Shown piece after piece: positions 1 through 5,871 of a stretch of 8,367 bases of DNA. Position numbers and translations under genes: made by a program. The stretch's first letter is position 1. The number at the start of each line of letters is the position of its first letter. Under the pieces are notes generated by a model. It was not told where the DNA came from and did not search any database. It saw only the letters and a program-made list of their open reading frames with translations. The DNA comes from an uncultured Clostridia bacterium (lineage in GTDB: Bacteria; Bacillota; Clostridia; Oscillospirales; Oscillospiraceae), in assembly GCA_947169005.1 (NCBI GenBank), contig CAMVOG010000092.1:1-8367 (forward strand), read 5' to 3'.

Positions 1-146
1 AGGTCCTCACAAAGCACCTCGTCCCCCACCAGAGGGCTGAGGCCCTCCAGGCGGAGCTTCCCCCGGGCCCGGCATTCCAGCAGGCCGGCGTCCGACTCCA
101 CATAGTAAAAGCCACTGAGAGCCTTGACCAGAATGCCCTTAACCAT
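1..146 (-). CDS. rsgA: RsgA, ribosome small-subunit-dependent GTPase A (N-terminal part, cut by window edge)
   Basis: Only the first 48 codons are present. They translate as MVKGILVKALSGFYYV..., then CRARGKLR and PLVGDEV. This is the characteristic N-terminal OB-fold of RsgA/YjeQ, a circularly permuted GTPase that checks late maturation of the 30S subunit. The GTPase domain (G4-G1-G3 order) and zinc-binding tail would lie beyond base 1. The start is the ATG at 144-146, which overlaps the end of the kinase gene by 8 nt (ATGgtTAA), so translation is probably coupled. The upstream Shine-Dalgarno match is weak (GAAGG-like). The position directly after prpC/prkC is the standard Bacillota arrangement and supports the call. 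The state of the rest of the gene cannot be judged here. Confidence 0.94.
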   Translation of the reverse strand, partial: MVKGILVKALSGFYYVESDAGLLECRARGKLRLEGLSPLVGDEVLCED

Positions 147-2196
147 TGCCGCCTTCGTTCTCGCCCTCTCCGTTATCCAGGAAGGGGTCCTCGGGCTCCG
201 GCTCCGTGGGCTCAACAGGCTCCGTCACCGGGGGCTCGACAGGTTCTTCGGGCTCCGTAGGCTCCGTGGGCGTGGTTTCGCCGCCCTGCTCCGGCTCCGT
301 GGGCTGGGGCTCCTCCCCCTGCTCCGGCTCCGTGGGTGTGGTCTCGCCCCCCTGCTCCGGCTCTGTGGGCTGGGTCTCGCCCCCCTGCTCCGGCTCCGTG
401 GGCTGGGGCTCCTCCCCCTGCTCCGGCTCCGTGGGCTCCGGCTCCTCCGGCTCTTCCGGCTCGGGAAGGGGACCGTTGGAAATGGTCAGATCCACCTTGG
501 TATGCTGGGGGATCTCCTCATTGGGCTGAATGCTCTGGCGAATGACCGTGCCCGCCGGGGCGTCGTTATCCTCGCCGATGATGTTGCCGAGCGTGAGATT
601 CAGCCCCTCCAGGATGGCCTGGGCATTGGTGGAGCTGCGGCCCAGCAGGTCCGGCATGGGGGCATACTGCAGCTCGGGTCCGCCGGAGACAACGATGGTC
701 ACGGTGTCCCCCTCCCGCAGCTCAGCCCCCGCATTGGGGCTGGTGCTGATGATATAGCCCTCCGTCACCATATCGGAGGTGACGGTCTCCACCTCGACCT
801 CCAGGCCCAGGCGGCGCAGGGAAAGGAAGGCCTGGCGATACTCGGTGTTCAGAACGCCGGGCATCACAAGGGTGTTGCTGCCGCTGCTGACCGTCACCAT
901 CAGGTCCACCTTTTTGTCGCTTTTGATGACGGTGCGCCCCTCCGCGGGGCTCTGGCCGAAAATGGTCCCCTCGGAGACCAGGTCGTTGGTCTCATATTCG
1001 GGAATGATGTTGAAATGATCCGTATAGCCGCGATTCAGCATCACGTCGTCCAGCCGGGAGCCGATCAGCCCGGGCACGGACATGGTCTCCGGCGTGGTGA
1101 ACATATCCCGCAGCCAGTAGGTCCAGATGAAATAGAACAGCGCCAGGATCGCCAGCAGCACCAGGAAGATGCCCGAAAGCGTGGATACCCGTCTGGCCCG
1201 CTGGCGGGAGCGGATATAATCCTCCCGGCTCATGTCCCCCCGGCGGGAAACGGGCGTAACGCCCCGGTCCCGGCCCTTGCGCTCCGGCAGCTCCGGCTCA
1301 TAGGGCGCGGGGGGATTCACCGCTTCGATGATCTCTTTCTCGCTGTAATCGAAATTCATCTCCGGGTCCTTGCGAAAAGCCTCCAGGTCGTCATAGATCT
1401 CATCGGCGGACTGGTAGCGGGCGTTCAGATCCGGATTCATGGCCTTCATGGTGATGGCCTCCAGCCCGGCGGGGATCTCCGGATCGATCTCCCGGGGCAT
1501 AAGCGGGATAGAGCTGATATGCTGAATGGCCACGGCCACGGCGCTGTCCCCCTCAAAGGGGAGGCGGCCCGTGAGCATTTCATACATGACGACGCCCAGG
1601 GAATAGAGGTCGGTGCGGGCGTCGATATGCCCGCCCTTGGCCTGCTCGGGGGAAATATAATGCACCGAGCCCAGGGTCTCATTCGTAAGGGTATCCTGCA
1701 GATTCGTCAGCCGGGCGATGCCGAAATCCGTCACCTTCACGCTGCTGTCCGCCAGGATCAGAATGTTGTGAGGCTTGATGTCCCGGTGGATGATGCCGCG
1801 GCTGTGGGCGTGGGAGAGGGCCTTGGCGATCTGGGCGGAAAAGTGCAGGACCTCCTTCCAGGTGAGCTTGCCCCGCCGCAGCATATACTGCTTGAGGGTA
1901 ATGCCCTCGATGAGCTCCATGACGATGTATTCCACCTCGCTGGAGCGGCTGACATCGTAAACGGCGACGATATTGGGATGGGAGAGCATGGCGACGGCCT
2001 GGCTCTCCGTATGGAAACGGCGAAGGAAATCCTCATCCAGCGCCAGCTCGTCCTTCAGCACCTTCAAGGCCACAAAGCGGTTGAGCCGATGGTCCAGCGC
2101 CTTGTAGACCACGGACATGCCGCCCTCGCCGATTTTTTCAACGATCTCGTATCGGCCGTCCATGGTCTGGCCGATATACTTATCCATGTTATCCAT
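139..2196 (-). CDS. pknB: PASTA-domain Ser/Thr protein kinase (PknB/PrkC type)
   Basis: A 685-residue membrane kinase that senses muropeptides or lipid II outside the cell and phosphorylates cytoplasmic targets. The Hanks-type kinase domain spans about residues 16-275. It has a glycine loop GEGGMSVVYKA (23-33), the catalytic lysine in VALK (K45), helix-C E64, the catalytic loop HRDIKPHN (137-144), DFG (157-159), a Thr-rich activation loop (169-174) and SPEQA (182-186). A basic juxtamembrane stretch precedes one membrane helix (about 337-362). Three PASTA repeats follow, about 369-440, 441-507 and 513-576. The C-terminus is a Pro/Glu/Thr/Gln-rich tail from about 577, with five 11-residue tandem repeats at 588-642. 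The gene overlaps stp upstream and rsgA downstream by 8 nt each. The first ATG is preferred over the in-frame ATG three codons later because GGAGG lies 6 nt upstream of it. All catalytic residues are present. Confidence 0.98.
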   Translation of the reverse strand: MDNMDKYIGQTMDGRYEIVEKIGEGGMSVVYKALDHRLNRFVALKVLKDELALDEDFLRRFHTESQAVAMLSHPNIVAVYDVSRSSEVEYIVMELIEGITLKQYMLRRGKLTWKEVLHFSAQIAKALSHAHSRGIIHRDIKPHNILILADSSVKVTDFGIARLTNLQDTLTNETLGSVHYISPEQAKGGHIDARTDLYSLGVVMYEMLTGRLPFEGDSAVAVAIQHISSIPLMPREIDPEIPAGLEAITMKAMNPDLNARYQSADEIYDDLEAFRKDPEMNFDYSEKEIIEAVNPPAPYEPELPERKGRDRGVTPVSRRGDMSREDYIRSRQRARRVSTLSGIFLVLLAILALFYFIWTYWLRDMFTTPETMSVPGLIGSRLDDVMLNRGYTDHFNIIPEYETNDLVSEGTIFGQSPAEGRTVIKSDKKVDLMVTVSSGSNTLVMPGVLNTEYRQAFLSLRRLGLEVEVETVTSDMVTEGYIISTSPNAGAELREGDTVTIVVSGGPELQYAPMPDLLGRSSTNAQAILEGLNLTLGNIIGEDNDAPAGTVIRQSIQPNEEIPQHTKVDLTISNGPLPEPEEPEEPEPTEPEQGEEPQPTEPEQGGETQPTEPEQGGETTPTEPEQGEEPQPTEPEQGGETTPTEPTEPEEPVEPPVTEPVEPTEPEPEDPFLDNGEGENEGGNG
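271..435 (-). repeat. Five tandem 33-bp repeats encoding the kinase's PTEPEQG tail
   Basis: Five contiguous 33-bp units encode the 11-residue peptide PTEPEQG(E/G)E(P/T)(Q/T) at residues 588-642 of the PASTA kinase. Units lie at 403-435, 370-402, 337-369, 304-336 and 271-303 in protein order. Units 1 and 4 (403-435 and 304-336) are identical over all 33 bases. Units 2, 3 and 5 form a second subtype ending GGETQ or GGETT. Degenerate Pro/Glu-rich sequence flanks both sides. The unit is a multiple of three, so copy-number change would keep the frame. The tail is predicted to lie outside the membrane, beyond the last PASTA domain. Confidence 0.95.
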
Positions 2197-2947
2197 TGCT
2201 TCCCTCCTTTTCGCTGTCGGAAAGCAGGATCACCGTTACGTTGTCCGGCGCGTTCCGCTCCAGCGCGATGTCAACCATGCGCTGGGCGGCCGTATCCTCG
2301 TCTTCTCCGTACAGCACCTCGAAGAGCATTTCACGGGGATTCAGCATATTGCTGAGCCCGTCGCTGCAAAGCAGCAGCCGATCCCCCTTCTCCAGGGTCA
2401 GGGGGAAAATATCGCAGTCGGCCCGGTCCTCCGTGCCGATGGCGCGGGTAATCACGTTTTTGCGGGGGTGGCGGCGGGCCTGCTCCCGGGTAAGCTCGCC
2501 CTTGTCGATCATGTCCTCCACCAGGGAGTGATCCTTCGTGATCTGGCGGATCTCCTCCTCCCGGATCAGATAGCAACGGCTGTCCCCCACGTTGACGGCG
2601 TAGGCGCGCTCCCCCAGCACCAGCAGGGCCACCAGGGTCGTTCCCATGCCCTCATAATCCGGGCTCTCCGCGGCCTTTTCGATCACGGCGCGGTTGGCCT
2701 CCTCGGTGGCGGCCCGCAGAACAGGCTCCGGGTCCCGGCGCAGGCGGAAATGCTCCGCCGTATAGTCCACGAAGCGATCCCGTGCGATGAGGCTCGCCAG
2801 GTCTCCCGCCTTGGCCCCGCCCATGCCGTCGCAGATCATGCAGAGCAGCGCCTCCTCGCCCTTGGGGTTGGTGATCACCCCGGCAAAAAAGCTGTCCTGA
2901 TTCTGGCTGCGGACCTTGCCTCTGTCGGTCAAGCCCCAATATCGCAT
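2189..2947 (-). CDS. stp: PP2C-family (PPM) Ser/Thr protein phosphatase, partner of the PASTA kinase
   Basis: A 252-residue metal-dependent phosphatase of the Stp/PrpC type, expected to dephosphorylate the downstream PASTA kinase and its substrates. Visible PPM motifs include D8/R13 and NQD (16-18) near the N-terminus, DGMGG (40-44), GDSR (121-124), the SDG motif with metal-binding D196, and PDN (234-236) near the end. These carry the acidic residues that bind the catalytic Mn2+ pair. Length matches the family (about 240-260). No membrane segment is seen, so it should be cytoplasmic. A strong GGAGGTGA lies 7 nt upstream of the ATG. The stop overlaps the kinase start in an 8-nt ATGgaTAA, which is the usual phosphatase-kinase coupling. 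It is preceded by a gap of about 107 bp filled with heptamer repeats. Other names in use are prpC and pphA-like. Confidence 0.97.
   Translation of the reverse strand: MRYWGLTDRGKVRSQNQDSFFAGVITNPKGEEALLCMICDGMGGAKAGDLASLIARDRFVDYTAEHFRLRRDPEPVLRAATEEANRAVIEKAAESPDYEGMGTTLVALLVLGERAYAVNVGDSRCYLIREEEIRQITKDHSLVEDMIDKGELTREQARRHPRKNVITRAIGTEDRADCDIFPLTLEKGDRLLLCSDGLSNMLNPREMLFEVLYGEDEDTAAQRMVDIALERNAPDNVTVILLSDSEKEGSNG
2203..2207 (-). promoter_or_regulatory. Ribosome binding site of pknB (decides the start)
   Basis: GGAGG, within AAAGGAGGG on the minus strand, ends 6 nt before the ATG at 2194-2196 and about 15 nt before the alternative in-frame ATG at 2185-2187. The upstream ATG is therefore favoured. 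The site lies inside the 3' end of stp. Confidence 0.8.
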
Positions 2948-2954
2948 CGTCGTG

Positions 2955-2962
2955 TCACCTCC
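2955..2962 (-). promoter_or_regulatory. Strong ribosome binding site of stp
   Basis: GGAGGTGA on the minus strand is a near-perfect anti-Shine-Dalgarno complement 7 nt before the stp ATG. It sits between the heptamer array and the gene and is not part of the array. Confidence 0.85.
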
Positions 2963-2966
2963 GTGG

Positions 2967-3000
2967 TCAGTACTCAGTACTTAGGACTCAGTACTCAGGG
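2967..3000. repeat. Heptamer tandem array A, unit TCAGTAC
   Basis: Plus-strand 7-bp units: TCAGTAC (2967-2973), TCAGTAC (2974-2980), TTAGGAC (2981-2987), TCAGTAC (2988-2994) and partial TCAGGG (2995-3000). On the transcribed strand the unit reads GTACTGA. Stop codons begin at 2997, 2990 and 2983, one in each frame. It lies between array B and the stp ribosome binding site. The unit differs by one base from array D once the phase is aligned (TACTCAG against TATTCAG). Confidence 0.9.
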
Positions 3001-3005
3001 GTTTT

Positions 3006-3082
3006 GTCCCTGTTGCCTGTTGCCTGTTGCCTGTTGCCTGTTGCCTGCTGCCTGTTACTTGTTGCCTGTTGCCTGTTTCCTG
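3006..3082. repeat. Heptamer tandem array B, unit TTGCCTG, running into the end of rlmN
   Basis: Eleven consecutive 7-bp units: GTCCCTG (3006-3012), five TTGCCTG (3013-3047), CTGCCTG (3048-3054), TTACTTG (3055-3061), two TTGCCTG (3062-3075) and TTTCCTG (3076-3082). On the sense strand the unit is CAGGCAA, which has no stop in any frame and would encode repeating Q-A-T-G-N-R-Q. The variant unit at 3055-3061 creates the TAA that ends rlmN, so about 27 bp of the array is coding. Arrays A and B are adjacent and separated by five bases. Confidence 0.95.
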
Positions 3083-4101
3083 CGAAGCTGGCCGCAGGCG
3101 GCGTCAATATCCGTGCCCAGGCGGCGGCGGACCGTTACGTTCACGCCCAGCTCCTTCAGCCGCGCGGCAAAGGCCTTGGCGTCCCCCGGATGAAGAGGGC
3201 TGCCCTCCACCTCGTTGAGGGGGATCAGATTCACGTGGCCCCCCAGGGGCTTCACCAGCCCGGCCAAGAGCTTTGCCTGCTCCGGCGAATCGTTCACGCC
3301 CCGGATCAGCGCGTATTCAAAGGAGATGCGCCGCCCGGTCTTCTCATAGTAGTCCCGGCAGGCGCGCATCAGCTCCGCGACGCCCCGGCTCCGGTTGGCG
3401 GGCATGATCTGATTGCGGGTCTCGTCGTCCGGCGCGTGGAGCGATACTGATAACGTACATTGTAATCTATAAGAGGCCAGTTTGTCAATTCCCTCCGTGA
3501 GGCCGCAGGTGGAAAGAGAGATATGCCGCATGCCCAGGTTCATGCCCTCGGGGCGATTCACCAGCTCCAAGAAGCGCATAACGTTCTCAAAATTGTCCAA
3601 GGGCTCCCCGATGCCCATCAAGACGACGTGGGAGAGCTTCACCCCGGCGGCCAGCTCGATGCAGCGAAGCTGATCCAGCATTTCCGAGGGCAGCAGGTTC
3701 CGCACCAGGCCCATGCCCGTGGAGGCGCAGAAGGCGCAGCCCATGCGGCAGCCCACCTGGGTGGAGATACAGGCGGAGTCCCCATAGGAATAGCGCATGA
3801 GCACGCTTTCCACGGCGTTGCCGTCCGCCAGGCGCCACAGGTACTTCACCGTGCCGTCCCGGGCCGAGCGCTGCTCCCGCAGGACCGTGGGCGGCGTAAG
3901 GAAAAAGTGCTCCGCCAGCTTGTCCCGCAGGGGCTTTGACAGATCCGACATTTCCGAAAAATCCCGCACCCCGGCGGTGAGCCAGTGAAAGATCTGCCCG
4001 GCCCGGAACTTTTTTTCTCCGTTTTCCGTCAGCCAGGCGGCGATTTCCTCCGGCAGCATGGAGCGGATATCTAATTTTCCGTCTCTTTCCGCAATTTGCA
4101 T
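3055..4101 (-). CDS. rlmN: RlmN, dual-specificity 23S rRNA A2503 / tRNA A37 C2-methyltransferase
   Basis: A 348-residue radical-SAM methyltransferase that methylates C2 of A2503 in 23S rRNA and, in characterised members, A37 of some tRNAs. The N-terminal domain carries KKFRAGQIFHWL (30-41). The radical SAM cluster motif is C118-x3-C122-x2-C125, and GIGEPLDN (163-170) follows. C336 in DAACGQL matches the methyl-carrying cysteine of the family, and C111, seven residues before the first cluster cysteine, fits the second catalytic cysteine. All key residues are present. The ATG lies 31 nt inside rsmB with no clear Shine-Dalgarno, so coupled translation is likely. The alternative ATG at codon 15 would remove conserved N-terminal sequence. 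Oddities are that the last residues (QATGNK and stop) are read from heptamer array B, and that codons 210-220 are unusually AT-rich. Confidence 0.98.
   Translation of the reverse strand: MQIAERDGKLDIRSMLPEEIAAWLTENGEKKFRAGQIFHWLTAGVRDFSEMSDLSKPLRDKLAEHFFLTPPTVLREQRSARDGTVKYLWRLADGNAVESVLMRYSYGDSACISTQVGCRMGCAFCASTGMGLVRNLLPSEMLDQLRCIELAAGVKLSHVVLMGIGEPLDNFENVMRFLELVNRPEGMNLGMRHISLSTCGLTEGIDKLASYRLQCTLSVSLHAPDDETRNQIMPANRSRGVAELMRACRDYYEKTGRRISFEYALIRGVNDSPEQAKLLAGLVKPLGGHVNLIPLNEVEGSPLHPGDAKAFAARLKELGVNVTVRRRLGTDIDAACGQLRRKQATGNK
3459..3488 (-). promoter_or_regulatory. Candidate sigma-A promoter inside rlmN, facing stp-pknB-rsgA
   Basis: On the minus strand, a perfect TTGACA (3488-3483) is followed after 18 bp by TACAAT (3464-3459), a 5/6 match to the -10 consensus. 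It falls in the 33-bp patch at 3442-3474, where only 10 bases are G or C (30%) and rare codons AGA, TTA, TTA, TCA and GTA cluster in an otherwise GC-rich gene. Transcription would begin near 3452, about 500 bases before stp. This is sequence resemblance only. The protein segment is conserved in RlmN but does not require those codons. Confidence 0.4.
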
Positions 4102-5387
4102 AGATAAAAACCGTCCGTTCCGAATTCAAAGGGCCAGAGGGTCCGCTGCCCCTCCGGGCAGGAGCCGATGGGCTCCGGCAGGGTGAAGGCCTCCCGCCGC
4201 CAGCCGGGATTTTCGGCCAGGAATCGCTCCGTCACCGCCTCGTTCTCCTCCCGGAGCAGGGTGCAGGTGGAATAGAGCAGCCGCCCGCCGGGGCGCACGA
4301 AGGAGGCGAGATTTTGCAGGATGCGGCCCTGGACCTCCGGCAGACCGCCCAGGCTATCCAGGCTCTTCCAGCGCAACTCCGGCTTCCGCCGGGCCACGCC
4401 GAGGCCCGAGCAGGGCACGTCCGCCAGCACAAGGTCGAAGCGGCCCATAAGGGCCGGGTCCGGCTTGGAGGCGTCCCCCACCGCCGTTTCAACGCACGTC
4501 AGCCCCAGGCGCTTCGCGCCGGAGGCCACGCGGCCCAGCTTTTTCTCATGCAGGTCCCTGGCCAGGATGCTCCCCTCGTCCCCCATGAGGAGGGCGCAGA
4601 GAAAGCTCTTGCCGCCGGGGGCTGCGCAGGCGTCCAGCACCCGCTCGCCGGGCTTCGGCTCCGCCGCCAGCACGGCGCAGGCCGCGCCCGCATCCTGCAC
4701 AAAGGCGAGGCCTTCTCGGAAGGCGGCCAGGGCGCCGGGGTCCCCGGAGGGTGCCAGGTCCAGGCAGCCGGGGAGCCAGGGATGGGGCGTCGCCCGCGCT
4801 CCCTCCGCCTCCAGGGCCGTCAGCAGCGCTTCCGCCGTGGTTTTCAGCCCGTTGGCCCGCAGGGTGACGGGGGCCGGGGCGTTGTCCGCCTCCATGAGCG
4901 CCAGGGTCTTTTCCGGGCCGATGGCGGCGCGGAAATAGTCGTACCACTCCTTTGGGTGGCTGTGGCGGACCCAGGGCTCCTCTGGCTCCGGCAGCGTGTC
5001 CTTTTCCGCTGCCAGGCGGCGCAGGACCGCGTTGGCCAGCTTCGCCGCGCCGGGATTCACCTTCTTCGCCAGCTCCACCGCCTCGTTCACCGCCGCGCTG
5101 ACGGGGATGCGGTCCAGAAACAGGAGCTGATAGGCGGAGAGCCGCAGAATATCCAGAAGCTGAGGCTGCAGCTTGACCGTGCCGCTCCGGACGAAGCGGT
5201 CCAGCCGCTCATCCAGATACAGGCGGTTTTGCAGCACCCCGCAGGCCAAAGCCGTCGCCAGGGCCCGGTCCCGGGGTTCCGTTTTTTCCCTGTCAAAGAG
5301 GGCGCGCAGCCAGCTCTCGGACCAGGCGCCGGAGCGCCGATAAGCCGTCAGCGCGGCCAGGGCCGCTTCACGGGCGGACAGGGGCAT
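4071..5387 (-). CDS. rsmB: RsmB (Sun/Fmu), 16S rRNA cytosine-967 C5-methyltransferase
   Basis: A 438-residue SAM-dependent m5C methyltransferase. Residues about 5-128 form the NusB-like RNA-binding domain, including RDRALA (39-44), DILRLSAYQL (79-88) and KLANAVLR (116-123). The Rossmann domain has the SAM site VLDACAAPGGKS (250-261), ADVPCSGLG (322-330, with C326) and the catalytic-cysteine motif YSTCT (372-376, C375). The protein ends GTDGFYLCKLR, typical of the family. The start is ATG 5385-5387 because GGAGG lies 8 nt upstream; an upstream ATG at 5459 would add 24 non-conserved residues and run into the membrane gene. The last 31 nt overlap rlmN. This is among the most GC-rich genes in the window. 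In this family the segment usually reads QDE(A/S)S; here it is QDAGA (231-235), a mild variant. Confidence 0.96.
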   Translation of the reverse strand: MPLSAREAALAALTAYRRSGAWSESWLRALFDREKTEPRDRALATALACGVLQNRLYLDERLDRFVRSGTVKLQPQLLDILRLSAYQLLFLDRIPVSAAVNEAVELAKKVNPGAAKLANAVLRRLAAEKDTLPEPEEPWVRHSHPKEWYDYFRAAIGPEKTLALMEADNAPAPVTLRANGLKTTAEALLTALEAEGARATPHPWLPGCLDLAPSGDPGALAAFREGLAFVQDAGAACAVLAAEPKPGERVLDACAAPGGKSFLCALLMGDEGSILARDLHEKKLGRVASGAKRLGLTCVETAVGDASKPDPALMGRFDLVLADVPCSGLGVARRKPELRWKSLDSLGGLPEVQGRILQNLASFVRPGGRLLYSTCTLLREENEAVTERFLAENPGWRREAFTLPEPIGSCPEGQRTLWPFEFGTDGFYLCKLRKETEN

Positions 5388-5395
5388 GGTGTGCG

Positions 5396-5400
5396 CCTCC
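5396..5400 (-). promoter_or_regulatory. Ribosome binding site fixing the rsmB start
   Basis: GGAGG, within AAAGGAGG on the minus strand, is 8 nt before the ATG at 5385-5387. It rules against the longer 462-codon reading that starts at 5459. Confidence 0.85.
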
Positions 5401-5439
5401 TTTCGGATAATGCGTGCTTCGTACATAGAAAGACAGTGT

Positions 5440-5871
5440 TTAGCGAACGATGGATGCAAGGAGGATATTCAGCAGGATCAGCAGATGCAGAACAATGTGA
5501 TACAGGTCCGGGATCAGGCGCTCGTCGCTTTCCGGGAACAGACGGAGCGTACCGCGGAAGCAGTCGTTATAGCCCCTGAGCTTCTTTTCGCCGGCCCCGA
5601 AGATGGTATAGTACCAGTGGCAAAAAAATTGCACGACGAACCACAGGACCAGCACGGCAAGCAGGACCCATTTCCCTGCGGGGCGGTTAATCCAAAAGGC
5701 AGCCAGGGCCAGGCTGTAGAGGCAGAGCATGGCAAACTCGGCGCTTTTGAGGCCCATGCCCTCCACCAGCAGCCATTTCCCGATCCGCCAGGTGGTGACG
5801 CAGCCCAAAAACCATATCCAAAGCACCGCCTGCGAAACGATGGCGGCCCACATAAGAAAGCTCACAGCCAT
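5440..5871 (-). CDS. Small integral membrane protein of unknown function
   Basis: A 143-residue hydrophobic protein that I cannot assign to a named family. Predicted membrane helices lie at about residues 4-26, 43-61, 66-84 and 124-142. A polar loop (about 85-123) contains HWYYTIFG (85-92), RGYNDC (99-104), a segment around FPESDERLIPD (112-122) and then YHIVLH (124-129). The clustered aromatic, His and Pro-Asp residues look like a conserved family signature rather than random hydrophobic sequence. The ATG at 5869-5871 overlaps the end of the acetyltransferase gene by 10 nt and has no good Shine-Dalgarno, suggesting translational coupling. A longer reading up to 6120 would run through the acetyltransferase gene out of frame and is rejected. 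The gene lies 52 bp before rsmB. Its lower G+C and absence from the canonical gene order suggest an inserted pair. No function is proposed. Confidence 0.65.
   Translation of the reverse strand: MAVSFLMWAAIVSQAVLWIWFLGCVTTWRIGKWLLVEGMGLKSAEFAMLCLYSLALAAFWINRPAGKWVLLAVLVLWFVVQFFCHWYYTIFGAGEKKLRGYNDCFRGTLRLFPESDERLIPDLYHIVLHLLILLNILLASIVR

Noticed and set aside
124..2355. Very long plus-strand open frame (743 codons) opposite pknB, and similar ones at 4314-5579 and 6166-8100
   Set aside because: Over pknB, rsmB and fmt these frames are codon-aligned with the real gene, so they stop only opposite TTA, CTA or TCA codons, which this GC-rich genome avoids. Their translations are low-complexity or family-less.
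2189..2947. Alternative frames in stp as separate genes
   Set aside because: They have no family motifs and no ribosome binding sites, while the stp frame carries a full set of PP2C motifs.
2967..3082. CRISPR-like array
   Set aside because: The units are 7 bp and directly adjacent, with no spacers and no cas genes nearby.
3004..3100. Plus-strand peptides rich in LLPVACC
   Set aside because: They are the mechanical translation of the TTGCCTG heptamer array, not conserved protein.
5388..5459. Longer N-terminus for RsmB
   Set aside because: The extra 24 residues are not RsmB-like, they overlap the membrane gene, and GGAGG sits at the right distance for the ATG at 5387.
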